Assembly (NCBI GenBank): GCA_023091735.1
Contig: JALKBU010000575.1
Coordinates: 1-32,378 of the forward strand
DNA from: Trichomonas tenax
Taxonomy: Eukaryota; Parabasalia; Trichomonadida; Trichomonadidae
Reading direction: 5' to 3'
DNA length: 32,378 nucleotides
The position numbers were made by a program, and so were the translations under genes. Shown in pieces: positions 17,107-25,811 of the stretch (its first letter is position 1; every line of letters begins with the position of its first letter). Below the pieces are notes generated by a model. That model was not told where the DNA came from, did no database searches, and saw nothing but the letters and a program-made list of their open reading frames with translations.

Positions 17107-17436
17107 TTATAAAAATGGCTCAAAACCTTTAGCATAGATTTACCTCTATTCTCACAATAGTTTCAAAGAAAAATATATATTTCTTTATTAATTTGTCGCG
17201 TAAAATAAATTTGTAAAGCAATATGTCAAATAACATAATTCTTCTCTATTTTTATATTTATCATTAAAAATTGTTCTTTCATATATGCTTTTGCTTAAAG
17301 CAACAGCATGTCTATATGGTTTTACTTAAATACTTTATATATTTAATATTTTTGTTGAATAAGATAATTTCTTGTGAAATAGTATCTATATTAAAGGAAT
17401 GGTAATTTAATAACAAAAAATCTATATTTGCTCAAG
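17107..17436. other. Intergenic spacer, nothing recognised
   Basis: This is 330 bp of AT-rich DNA between two genes on the minus strand. A weak AAGCAACAGCATGTC/GCTTTTGCTT fold near 17285-17310 is the only structure noted. Confidence 0.4.
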
Positions 17437-18786
17437 TTAATGGTTTTCTGGATGATATAATTCTCTCATAAGTTGATTTATCCTCATTTGAGTTAACTCA
17501 TCAGGATCATTCTCTAAAACATCAATAAAAGCATCTTCTAAATCATACCTATCACATAATAGTTGTGCAGCCTCAGTTCCACTTTCTAATTTCTTATAAT
17601 TCACAAGAGAAACAATTCCTTCAATAAGAACTTCGAGGAAATTTGATGACTCAATAAGTGCAACCATTTCATTCATTATTCCTCCTTCAATTAAGTTAGA
17701 TTTGATAGAATTATCTCCATAGATTGCATAAGCGGTTAGAATATATATGATCTCTGTTTGCTCTTTCGATGAAGTATTAATCTTTTTCATTAAATCAGCT
17801 TCGTCAACATATTCATGCAATTTTTGTACAAAGTTTGGATCTCTATATAGATATTTTCCAAGCGTGAACATTGCTGATATTCTTATATCCTCCTCGGGAT
17901 GGTTGATTAAACTAGCGACGGCTTCTGCATTTAAACTATTTGCAGTGATTGATGAATCAGCAATGATTCCCAATGTCGAGATTAACAAGTCTTCTGGTAT
18001 ATAAGTAAGATGTCCGTTGAAAAATTCTCCAAAATGAAATTCGCTGTCTATTTCTGAAAACCATTCATATTGGGTGAGAATGAAAAGGAAATCTAAATAT
18101 GAACCGTAGTAAACATGTGATGGCTCTAAAAACTCAAACGCATCATGGATAATATAAGCAAACATTTGCTTGAATTGTGAAACGTCTAAGAAAGGAATGA
18201 TAGCATAAAGGAATGCTAGCAAGAAATTGGGTTGAAAAGATCGATTTTCTATTGATTGACATATTGCTCTTGAAGCAATTTTATAATCATCGAAATTTAA
18301 TTGTTGAATGATGTAATTTGCGAGTTCTGGATTCCTTTTTAGTAGTTCAATGATAATCTTGAAAGCCAAGTTCGCATTATAAGTTTTTTCTTTGATTAAT
18401 CGAAATATTAAACTGGTGAGTGATTGTTGATCGAAATTTTTGTAATAGAACTCTTCCCTCAACTTGATAAATAGAAATATTATGTTTATTGCCTGTTCTT
18501 CTATTAACAAATCGCCTAATGTTGCACAATCGATGATTAAATCAGCTATTTTGTATTCTATGAATAAATTTTCGACGTACATTTCTCCGCTTGCTATATC
18601 TCGAAGCATTTTGAGACCCTTTAACAAAAAATTGAAATTATAATTATCAAATGATTGTCGAATTTGTAGAAATACTTTATTGTAGTCGTATAAAACGAAC
18701 TTTTGGACAGTGTTTGGTACTTTTTCGTCAGTTATTTTGATTGTCTGAACATCAACATTTCCATCTTCAACTTTCATAAGAATCAT
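17437..18786 (-). CDS. Armadillo/HEAT-like alpha-solenoid protein
   Basis: A 449-residue protein; the ATG at 18786 (MILMK) is supported by TTCATTTTTTT 12 nt upstream. The N-terminus (DVQTIKITDEKVPNTVQKF) is acidic and probably extended. From about residue 50 it is a continuous series of helices. Late segments such as DLLISTLGIIADSSITANSL, EDIRISAMFTLGKYLY and FLEVLIEGIVSLVNYKKLESG have the spacing of ARM repeats. The organisation recalls the importin-alpha-like ARM proteins that are numerous in trichomonads, but no IBB domain (basic N-terminus) or Trp-Asn array is visible, so a nuclear import role is not supported. It probably acts as a binding scaffold. Confidence 0.7.
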   Translation of the reverse strand: MILMKVEDGNVDVQTIKITDEKVPNTVQKFVLYDYNKVFLQIRQSFDNYNFNFLLKGLKMLRDIASGEMYVENLFIEYKIADLIIDCATLGDLLIEEQAINIIFLFIKLREEFYYKNFDQQSLTSLIFRLIKEKTYNANLAFKIIIELLKRNPELANYIIQQLNFDDYKIASRAICQSIENRSFQPNFLLAFLYAIIPFLDVSQFKQMFAYIIHDAFEFLEPSHVYYGSYLDFLFILTQYEWFSEIDSEFHFGEFFNGHLTYIPEDLLISTLGIIADSSITANSLNAEAVASLINHPEEDIRISAMFTLGKYLYRDPNFVQKLHEYVDEADLMKKINTSSKEQTEIIYILTAYAIYGDNSIKSNLIEGGIMNEMVALIESSNFLEVLIEGIVSLVNYKKLESGTEAAQLLCDRYDLEDAFIDVLENDPDELTQMRINQLMRELYHPENH

Positions 18787-18789
18787 TTT

Positions 18790-18800
18790 TAAAAAAATGA
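18790..18800 (-). promoter_or_regulatory. Initiator-like element of the ARM-like gene
   Basis: The minus strand reads TTCATTTTTTT with the A (18798) 12 nt before the ATG, a clean match to TCA+1Y(T/A). Confidence 0.55.
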
Positions 18801-19324
18801 ACTAAACATAAAACGCATCAATGAGGCAATAAATTGATGATACGTTGCCCATCACAAATCAATTATAATATTCTCAATTTTTATAATTTACAAATATCAT
18901 CCATATGTATGCGTAAAAAGTGATATTCATCTGAATGGTTACTGAAACATTATATTATTGTTTCCTTATTCGAAAAATATTTTCTTGAAAACAATTATAA
19001 AGTTATCTCTATATCAAACTTTCCAAATACTTTTCTCATTACCAATATTTTTGATCTATGCATGTTAGAGGATTTGTTTCTATTAATTAGAAAGAAAGAT
19101 TAAATATCTCCATTGTAAGTGCTGAGCTCATAAATTCAAAACTACCTCCATCAGTTCGATCAATTGATGGTCCACCAATAGATTTGAAATTTTGAAATTT
19201 GATAATTTAAATTTGACAATGAGATAACGAAATTTTTTCGAATCAAAAAGATTCAGTTTCGTGTGGAGATGATATTTTCAAACACTGGAAAAATGTGGAT
19301 AAATTCTTAAACGCACATCAAAAG
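18801..19324. other. Intergenic spacer between divergent genes
   Basis: About 520 bp with no supported gene. It must hold the promoters of the ARM-like gene and of the following unknown gene. AT content is high; I see no repeat. Confidence 0.4.
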
Positions 19325-19885
19325 ATGAACGCATCAGAAAACGTTGATCCAAATGTTATCACAACACCAACAAAGATGAGGAAGACAAGGTTCAGTATGG
19401 AAGTTCGTAGAAGCAATCATAGTTCAAGAAATCCTTCACCATTGTGCTCTCCACTTAATACATCAAGTGACGGAGAGTGGTCGAAGTTCCAAGCAGAGCT
19501 TAACACAGTCAAGGAGCAGTCTAAGATATACGACGGTGACTCAATAAGCGAAGGAAGCATTATTTCAGAATATGATTCACCAATCAAAGGCGATGAGCAA
19601 GATATTGAAGAACAAAGAAGATCACTTGCATTGATGAAGATGAATTTAGAGCTTAATGAGGAAATCAAAGCTCTTTGCGAAGAACAATACGAGATGATTG
19701 AATACATTAAATATCATCTGACAGACATCACACGCTCTAGAGTTGCCACTCAGGCCGAGAAGAAGGGTGTTCCATGCCAAGATTATAATACATCTTTTAT
19801 ATTAAGTGCGTTAGATTTAAGAAGGATCGATCCAATGGATCTCACAGAGACGATCCAAGATGCTACTGAAGCTCTTTTATTGTAA
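19325..19885 (+). CDS. Unknown protein with proline-directed phospho-site-like motifs and a coiled coil
   Basis: A 186-residue protein from the ATG at 19325. The frame can be extended to a GTG 30 nt upstream, but an out-of-frame ATG lies there and no initiator supports it. The N-terminal half is polar and likely disordered, with VITTPTK, RNPSPLCSPL and YDSPIKG, all of which fit proline-directed kinase sites. A helical coiled-coil segment (about 95-135, EEQRRSLALMKMNLELNEEI) follows, then a conserved-looking C-terminal helical part ending in ALLL. This make-up is common in cell-cycle, kinetochore or centrosomal proteins, but I recognise no family and assign no function. Confidence 0.65.
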   Translation: MNASENVDPNVITTPTKMRKTRFSMEVRRSNHSSRNPSPLCSPLNTSSDGEWSKFQAELNTVKEQSKIYDGDSISEGSIISEYDSPIKGDEQDIEEQRRSLALMKMNLELNEEIKALCEEQYEMIEYIKYHLTDITRSRVATQAEKKGVPCQDYNTSFILSALDLRRIDPMDLTETIQDATEALLL

Positions 19886-20194
19886 TATATGTGTTTAAAA
19901 ATTACTGATAAACTATCTTCACCATAGGACTGTAATAACTTTCTCATTTTTATCCGCACAACCAAAAATAACTATCCTCATTCTCTAACTTAACAGTTTC
20001 TCATCAATTGAATGAATATTAATATTTATCGATTCTACCTTAGATCAATGAGAAAATTGTTTAATTTTTTATAGCTGTAAATATGTTCATTGTACTTTGA
20101 CTGGTTTATTGAAATTTTGACTAAATGAAAATTATATGAAGAATTGAAAGATATACCTATATTGATAGAATTGATTCTAAATGTTATAGTTTTA
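19886..20194. other. Intergenic spacer, nothing recognised
   Basis: Roughly 310 bp of AT-rich DNA between two genes on the plus strand. Multiple TAAA tetranucleotides that could serve 3'-end formation lie in it; no RNA gene or repeat is seen. Confidence 0.4.
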
Positions 20195-20204
20195 GTCATT
20201 TTTT
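20195..20204 (+). promoter_or_regulatory. Initiator of the nucleoplasmin-like gene
   Basis: GTCATTTTTT with the A at 20198 lies 14 nt before the ATG at 20212. It is one of the cleanest initiator matches here and also argues for the ATG over the adjacent in-frame TTG. Confidence 0.6.
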
Positions 20205-20211
20205 ATTATTG

Positions 20212-20550
20212 ATGTCTGAACATTGTTTCTTCGGTCTCGAAGTCCAATGCGGAATGAGATGCTCAACAAAATTAGAAGATGACCTTATGATCACTAGAGC
20301 CGTTATCACTCCAACAGCAACTGAAAATTCGCTCGCAAGATTGTTTTTCAAAATTAAGAATCGAGAAGCTCCACTTTGTCAACTCACAGCAACTGAAACT
20401 ACTGTTCCATTGAATATTTTGATACTAGCTCCTGAAGATATTGGTTTTCGCGTCGCAGGCGACACAAATATCATCATTTCCGGATATTATGTTCCAAAAG
20501 AAGAAAACAAGCCACACTCTACCATTTCGCCTTCTAATTTTGCTCTTTAA
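20212..20550 (+). CDS. Stand-alone nucleoplasmin-like domain protein (probable histone chaperone)
   Basis: A 112-residue protein from the ATG at 20212. Nearly all of it is one nucleoplasmin-like fold of the type at the N-terminus of FKBP39/46, Fpr3/4 and plant HD2 proteins: CFFGLEVQCGMRC (family FWGxEVxPGK), DDLMITRAVITP (hIsxAxLg), APLCQLTATETTVPLNI (hCxLxPxxxExxxLdL), DIGFRVAGDTNIIISGYY (FxVxGxxxVHLTGYY). In the known families this domain forms a pentamer that binds histones and is followed by an acidic tract, often with an FKBP domain. Here only about 20 residues follow the last strand and there is no acidic tract, which is unusual. Assembly into pentamers and histone binding are inferred. 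Confidence 0.82.
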   Translation: MSEHCFFGLEVQCGMRCSTKLEDDLMITRAVITPTATENSLARLFFKIKNREAPLCQLTATETTVPLNILILAPEDIGFRVAGDTNIIISGYYVPKEENKPHSTISPSNFAL

Positions 20551-21197
20551 CACATCAATATTATTCAATTCAAAAATATTCAGCAAACATTACTTATTTT
20601 ACATCAACGATATACTTGCTTTCGATAATTTTTATTATCCAATTCACTAAAACTACATTCAACCCTATATTAAATGAGCAAAAAATATACACTGCATCCA
20701 AATTCACTCACTATGTCATCACCTTGGAATTGTATCTAATAAACATGTAAACCAAATGTTACTTTACATTAAAATTTGATTTTGCATATATCTTGATATC
20801 TCTCTAACTACAAGACCTGATATACCTCACTATTACTGTAAAGCCTTTGTATTTTCTTTTAGATCTATATTTGTTATATCATTTCTATCAATATTTTTTC
20901 AATATTAAACTTTGAATCTTGAAAGAAGACTTTGATGAGTAATATCTGTTATACTTCTAAATTAGAAAAGAGGTGTATATTTAGATTTATAAATTCCAAA
21001 GACAAAATCATAGAAAAACAAGAAATGAAACTAACAATAATAAAAAATCAATTTCAAAAATTTGCAAAATTTTAGTCAACTTTGATGAAATGGATGAAAA
21101 TCAAGATAAAATAAGATGGAGATGATATATTCATGATAATTTTGAAAAAATTCTGATTGAGAAGTTTACAAGACACTAAGAGCTCTCAATCGGAAAA
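20551..21197. other. Intergenic spacer before the helicase gene
   Basis: About 650 bp, AT-rich, with no supported gene. A TCTCAATCGGAAAAA sequence places a TCA 10 nt before the helicase ATG (A at 21188), a possible but imperfect initiator. Confidence 0.4.
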
Positions 21198-22760
21198 ATG
21201 GAGGAAAACACGCAGCCAGTGTTCGAATGGGAGAAACTCATTGGTCCGGAAAAGCGCGTCTACGATGCCGCCAAGAAGCTGTGGGAGCGGCCTACTAATA
21301 TTCAGCAGACTGCCATTCCGCCAGCGCTCCAAGGAAAAGACATTCTCGCAAAAGCGAGAACAGGATCAGGAAAAACAGCCGCATACATCATCCCTATACT
21401 CATCGGCCTTCTTAGGTCCCCTCTTCCACTAAATTTCAAGGCATTAATTTTAGTCCCAACACGAGAACTCTGCAAGCAAGTCAAATCTCAGTTCGACGAG
21501 CTCAGCCGTTACTGCAGAATCACGTCAGCACACTTAGGTGACGATGTTTCCGCGGCAACACAAAAAGTTACATTAGCAGCAAATCCTCCGGCCATTCTTA
21601 TTGGAACACCAGCGCGTGTCTCTGCACTCGAAAGCATGGACTTCTTCAAAAACGTCCAGTTCTTGGTCGTTGATGAAGCAGATCAACAACTTGGCCTTGA
21701 CCACGGTTCTGATATTGAAGCAATCATCAGCAAACTTTCACCAACACGCCAATCATTCTTGATGTCTGCCACACTCGAGAAAAACGTCCAAGAACTTACG
21801 AAACTCGTTCTTAATAACCCAGTATTTGTCGATGTCACAGAAAAAAGCGAGTCATCACTTCTTCAGCACTACTACATTAACGTAAATGAAGACAACCGAT
21901 ACATGGTCCTCATAACATTGATACAATGCGGAAGATTAGGAAAACGTATTTTGTTATTCGTCAATAGCGTTAATCGCGGTTTCAAATTATGTCTATTTTT
22001 AGAGCGCTTCGGTATAAAGAGCAGTGTTCTCAACTCAAACTTACCCGTTGCTTCAAGAATTAGCATTCTCGATAACTTCAATCTTGGTAAAGTCGATGTT
22101 CTCGTTGCAATTGATGAAGGAGATGATGCTGTTAGTGCAGAATTCTCTGCTGCTCGTGGTGTCGACTTCCAAAACTTGCATTCTGTTGTCAATTTCGATA
22201 TCCCAATTAAATATGATCAATATGTCCATCGTGTCGGTCGTACAGCTCGTGGTAATCGCGAGGGTATCGCTGTTACATTCGTTGGTGTCTCAGAATCAAT
22301 GCAACCTATTGCTGAAGCATTAGCTACCGATGGCCAACAGTTACAGCCTCTTAACTTCGATGTTAAGGAAGCAGAGATATTAAGATACAGAGCCACATCA
22401 GTTCTTGAGACTATCACAAGAAAACAGATTAAAGAAGCACAAAAAGTCTTATACAGACGTGAAATCATCAACAGCGAGAAACTGAAGAGTCACTTCGAAG
22501 AAAATCCACGTGATTTGCAGATTCTTAAGCACGACTCAACACTTTTACCACAGAAAGTTGATCCAGCGCTTAAGAAGATTCCAGATTACCTCCCAGTCAA
22601 GAGACTCGCCCACCCACTCACACAGAAGATCAGAGACCACAGCAAAGTTAGTAAAAGACTCGGAAAGGTCGACTCGCTGAACGAGGCGATCAGGAATAGA
22701 AGAAAGATGGAATATAAGAAAAAGAAGCAGGAGGAGAAGAAGGCAAAGAATGCTAAGTAA
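21198..22760 (+). CDS. DBP9: DEAD-box RNA helicase Dbp9/DDX56
   Basis: A 520-residue protein with the complete DEAD-box set: Q motif around F9 and IQQTAIP (35-41), motif I ARTGSGKT (53-60), Ia PTREL (87-91), Ib TPAR (137-140), II DEAD (159-162), III SAT (190-192), motif V ARGVDF and VI HRVGRTARG. Assignment to Dbp9/DDX56 rests on the C-terminal part: a helix with KEAQKVLYRREIINSEKLKSHF, then EENPRDLQILKHD and DYLPVKRL. This is the same order as the family's 'ExLrxExLxxSeKLKxxFedNPrDLqxLrHDkxLxPxxxxxHLxxVPdYLxP'. The C-terminus is a Lys-rich tail as expected for a nucleolar protein. Dbp9 acts in assembly of the 60S subunit. It neighbours the L19e gene tail to tail. Confidence 0.9.
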   Translation: MEENTQPVFEWEKLIGPEKRVYDAAKKLWERPTNIQQTAIPPALQGKDILAKARTGSGKTAAYIIPILIGLLRSPLPLNFKALILVPTRELCKQVKSQFDELSRYCRITSAHLGDDVSAATQKVTLAANPPAILIGTPARVSALESMDFFKNVQFLVVDEADQQLGLDHGSDIEAIISKLSPTRQSFLMSATLEKNVQELTKLVLNNPVFVDVTEKSESSLLQHYYINVNEDNRYMVLITLIQCGRLGKRILLFVNSVNRGFKLCLFLERFGIKSSVLNSNLPVASRISILDNFNLGKVDVLVAIDEGDDAVSAEFSAARGVDFQNLHSVVNFDIPIKYDQYVHRVGRTARGNREGIAVTFVGVSESMQPIAEALATDGQQLQPLNFDVKEAEILRYRATSVLETITRKQIKEAQKVLYRREIINSEKLKSHFEENPRDLQILKHDSTLLPQKVDPALKKIPDYLPVKRLAHPLTQKIRDHSKVSKRLGKVDSLNEAIRNRRKMEYKKKKQEEKKAKNAK

Positions 22761-23218
22761 TTTTTTTATAGAGATTAAGATTTTTATATAAATATGTACA
22801 GCTATTTGATTATACATTCAGCTTTTTACCTAATTTATATTTCAAAATTAATATATTTTCAAAAAGAACATGCTTTGATCATATACTTAAGTTCTATTGT
22901 TTGGATATTTTTATAATATAGATTTTATAATATCATAACTTTGTGAGATTTCTGTAACAAGAAGCTTTTGAATGATAATTTTGACATGTAAAATATTGTT
23001 TGTCAAAAATTTCAATATGAAGACCCAACAATAAAAATCTAGAAAAAGAAGGAAAGACACACAAAACAAATGGCAGGATGGAAATAGGAATGGGGTGTTC
23101 AAACCAAAAATGCGAGAAAAATAAACTTTTTTGTTCTACCACTGAAGAGATTTAAAGTAATTTTCGAAATTTAACTTTAGATTTGCTGTAATATCAGTTA
23201 ATAAGTAGTTATATGATT
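22761..23218. other. Convergent intergenic region between helicase and L19e
   Basis: About 460 bp holding the 3' ends of both genes. A purine-rich stretch lies on the plus strand at about 23040-23100. No gene or RNA is recognised. Confidence 0.4.
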
Positions 23219-23755
23219 TTACTGGGAAACGCCGTTCTTACGCTCACGGACACGGCGGCTGCGAGCGCGGCGGGCATCGATCTGAGCCTGGAGTGTCTTC
23301 TCACGGAGGTTCTCAGCCTTGAGTGTCTGGATGTGCTCAACAAGGTTGCGGCGGTTACGGAACTCGTTACCCTTGGCCTTAAGATAGAGCTTGCGGTAAA
23401 GGTGGCAGTCGATTTCCTCACGCTTTCTGTAGTCAACAAGGACCTTGCGAAGAACGCGGATACGGCGGATCCACTGGAACTTGCCTGTAAGACGAGCGTT
23501 CTTGCCACCACGGCGCTTACCGTAGCCTGTGTGGCGACCAAGACGCTTAGCGAGAATGCGCTTTGTGTGGCGGGCGCCGGAGTGGACCTTGACTGGGCGC
23601 TTGACAATAATACCGTCGGCGATGAGCTTGCGGATTTGTTGGCGAGAGTTGGCCATAGCGATTGTGGAAACTTCGGAGTCATCCATCCAGACACGGCGGA
23701 CACCGCAGTCAAGGACGGAGGCAGCAAGACGCTTCTGAAGCTTGAGGCTAGACAT
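23219..23755 (-). CDS. RPL19: 60S ribosomal protein L19 (eL19)
   Basis: A 178-residue protein from the ATG at 23755. It follows eL19 from end to end: LKLQKRLAASVLDCGVRRVW, then NSRQQIRKLIADGIIVKRP, the basic HSGARHTKRILAKRLGRHTGYGKRRG block, WIRRIRVLRKVLVDYRK and HLYRKLYLKAKGN. The human protein has 196 residues; the long C-terminal helix is shorter here. It is a structural protein of the large subunit that contributes to an intersubunit bridge. Codon use is strongly biased to C- and G-ending codons, raising local GC content, as for L21e. The stop overlaps TAAAA. The complementary strand carries long open frames only because of this bias. Confidence 0.97.
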   Translation of the reverse strand: MSSLKLQKRLAASVLDCGVRRVWMDDSEVSTIAMANSRQQIRKLIADGIIVKRPVKVHSGARHTKRILAKRLGRHTGYGKRRGGKNARLTGKFQWIRRIRVLRKVLVDYRKREEIDCHLYRKLYLKAKGNEFRNRRNLVEHIQTLKAENLREKTLQAQIDARRARSRRVRERKNGVSQ

Positions 23756-23765
23756 TTCCTAGAAA

Positions 23766-23775
23766 GGCCATGACA
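23766..23775 (-). promoter_or_regulatory. Initiator-like element of the L19e gene
   Basis: The minus strand reads TTTGTCATGGCC with the A (23771) 16 nt before the ATG. TCA plus T matches the initiator, but G follows instead of T/A. If transcription started at this A, the ATG inside TCATGG would lie at the cap and be out of frame. Confidence 0.4.
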
Positions 23776-24367
23776 AACCGCTCTTTTCCTTCAAATTGTA
23801 AGTTTACAATTATCGTTGGGCACAAGTTTTAGGGCAAAATTTTCTACAAAAGGACATTATTTTCTCTCAAAAATATTATTTTATAGATCTGTATATTTCT
23901 CTCATCAAATTATTTTTTGGTTTTAACCTTTATCGAAATTGCTCTCTTATATTTTTTGATTTTCATGGTATCATACGATTACCATTATATTTCAATCTTG
24001 CTTCAAAATCTGTCCTATTAACAACATAGTTCCATTTCCATAATTTTATTATATCAAAAATAAATGTACAAAATTGCATCTTGCAATATATATACAAAAT
24101 TCTTTATCTCCATAAATTCTGTTTATAACATAATGGTATAAAGCCGATTTGATATTTCATTATCTAATTTGTGTTGATCAATATATAAGATAAAAACAAT
24201 TTATGATCGAGTAGTTTAACATATTTTTATTGGATTTCATGAACAATATTGTAAATTTGATCATTCAAATTTGATTTTTTGAATAATGTGAAGTCTATTA
24301 ACAAATAGTTTAGGCAAGTCTAGGGGAAATATAAAATAAGTAAGAAAAGATTTAAATAGCAGATTTA
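23776..24367. other. Intergenic spacer upstream of L19e
   Basis: About 590 bp without a supported gene, AT-rich after 23830. It includes the L19e promoter and the 3' end of the N-myristoyltransferase gene. Confidence 0.4.
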
Positions 24368-25564
24368 TTAAATAAAGAAGAATCTAACGTCGCTGCCAGC
24401 CATTGGAGGAACACCAAAGTTGTAGGAATAGAACTCTAATTTAGTACTTCCAGCGTCAAACTTGTTTGTCAAAAAAGCAGATTCATATCTAGAAGATTGC
24501 AAAGCTGTTATAACATCAGCGTGTGCATCCTTCTCAGCTCTGTTAATCATATCCGCGACAACACCCTTGAGGTCGATGTTTGCTGCCATATACCAAGAAT
24601 AAGCAGCTTTATGGAATGTAATCTTCATTGCGTTATCAGACAAAAGTGTCCATGCCATGAGGTAGAAGGAGAAGAATCCTTGAATACCGCTGGCACTAGG
24701 AATAACGTAAGAATAAACAACATCCTTTCTTGGTAAGAACATGTGCTTAACGAGTTCTGGTGTAAATTGAAGCGCGAATTGATATGCTGAATCTGTCTTC
24801 TTGAGTAGTTCTGTAACTAAAGGAACATCTTCCTCAGTCATTAATCTGCAATTATTGTGAACAAGTGCTGGAACTTTATAACGATTTCTAGCAGCTGCCA
24901 TTTTGTCTTTTGTGATTGAGAAGAATTCAGATGCGTTAAGATTCTTGAGATTGATTGGGCGATGAACGTATTGAGCTACGGCGAATGACTTTGTTGGAAC
25001 GCCCTTGCCAGTGAAGACTGCGCGATAGATTTTAGCTTGTCTAACACGTCTTGCGAGCTCCCAAATGAGAACTTGCGCTAATTTCTTTGATCTGAGGCGG
25101 CTGTGAACGCACAAGAAGTTCACAGAGCACCACTTCTGGATGTCGTCGTTCAACCTGATTGTATTTGGAATGCCAGAGATGAATCCAACGAGAGCGCCTG
25201 TTTTTGTACGAACGCCGAAGATCCACTCAGGGATTGCATCAGGAATGGCAAGAGCCCACCCGAGGAGTGGTGCTGGTAGACAGAATCTGAACTTATGTCG
25301 GCTATCTTCAATGTAATGCATTTCTAAGAACTTGTAAAGCTCTTGGAGCTGAGCATCATCGTTGATATCAATATTACTCCATGTGAAGCCCGCTGGAAGA
25401 GGTGATGGCTGATCTGGTGGTGCAGTAACTGGAATGGTTGGATCGATATATCCTTCTAAAACGTCTTCAACGTCTTCCTTAGTGACAGGCTGAACGCTCC
25501 AGAACTGGTGGATGGCTTCTGCCTCTTCGTTCTTCGCTTCTTCGACAGTCTTTTGCTCCGACAT
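24368..25564 (-). CDS. NMT: Glycylpeptide N-tetradecanoyltransferase (N-myristoyltransferase)
   Basis: A 398-residue protein from the ATG at 25564; the frame goes two codons further to a TTG only. Two GNAT-like halves are recognisable. The N-terminal half binds myristoyl-CoA: FWSVQPVTK, the GFTWSNIDINDDAQLQELYKF and HYIEDSRHKFRF segments, VGFISGIPNTIRL, and the signature VNFLCVHSRLRSKKLAQVLI. The C-terminal half, with QFALQFTPELVKHMF and GFFSFYLMAWTLL, binds the peptide. The final residues (FGVPPMAGSDVRFFFI) occupy the position of the catalytic C-terminal carboxylate. The enzyme attaches myristate to N-terminal glycines of cytosolic proteins such as ARF GTPases. It is close to the minimal NMT length and lacks the long N-terminal ribosome-binding extension. 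An initiator lies 11 nt upstream. Confidence 0.96.
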   Translation of the reverse strand: MSEQKTVEEAKNEEAEAIHQFWSVQPVTKEDVEDVLEGYIDPTIPVTAPPDQPSPLPAGFTWSNIDINDDAQLQELYKFLEMHYIEDSRHKFRFCLPAPLLGWALAIPDAIPEWIFGVRTKTGALVGFISGIPNTIRLNDDIQKWCSVNFLCVHSRLRSKKLAQVLIWELARRVRQAKIYRAVFTGKGVPTKSFAVAQYVHRPINLKNLNASEFFSITKDKMAAARNRYKVPALVHNNCRLMTEEDVPLVTELLKKTDSAYQFALQFTPELVKHMFLPRKDVVYSYVIPSASGIQGFFSFYLMAWTLLSDNAMKITFHKAAYSWYMAANIDLKGVVADMINRAEKDAHADVITALQSSRYESAFLTNKFDAGSTKLEFYSYNFGVPPMAGSDVRFFFI

Positions 25565-25569
25565 TTTCA

Positions 25570-25578
25570 AAAAATGAA
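25570..25578 (-). promoter_or_regulatory. Initiator of the N-myristoyltransferase gene
   Basis: The minus strand reads TTCATTTTTTG with the A (25575) 11 nt before the ATG at 25564, matching TCA+1Y(T/A). Confidence 0.55.
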
Positions 25579-25811
25579 ATACATTTCAGTGTCATTCCCT
25601 AAATTTTTCAAAATCAGGAAGAATAAGCTCTCCATTATATTCTATTGTATTTTGATATTTGGGGTTTTCTGACGGTTTTTGGTCGAATGTTAGGTTTTTA
25701 GAATTTTACGTGACATAAATTTATTTAATTTGGCATTTTATCCAAAATGAAATGATTTACATGGCAAAAATTGTGGAAGGTAATAAAAAACAAATTTTAT
25801 ATATGTATAGA

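Noticed and set aside
23209..23773. Two long open frames overlapping L19e, one on each strand
   Set aside because: Both are by-products of the GC-biased codons of the unmistakable L19e gene.
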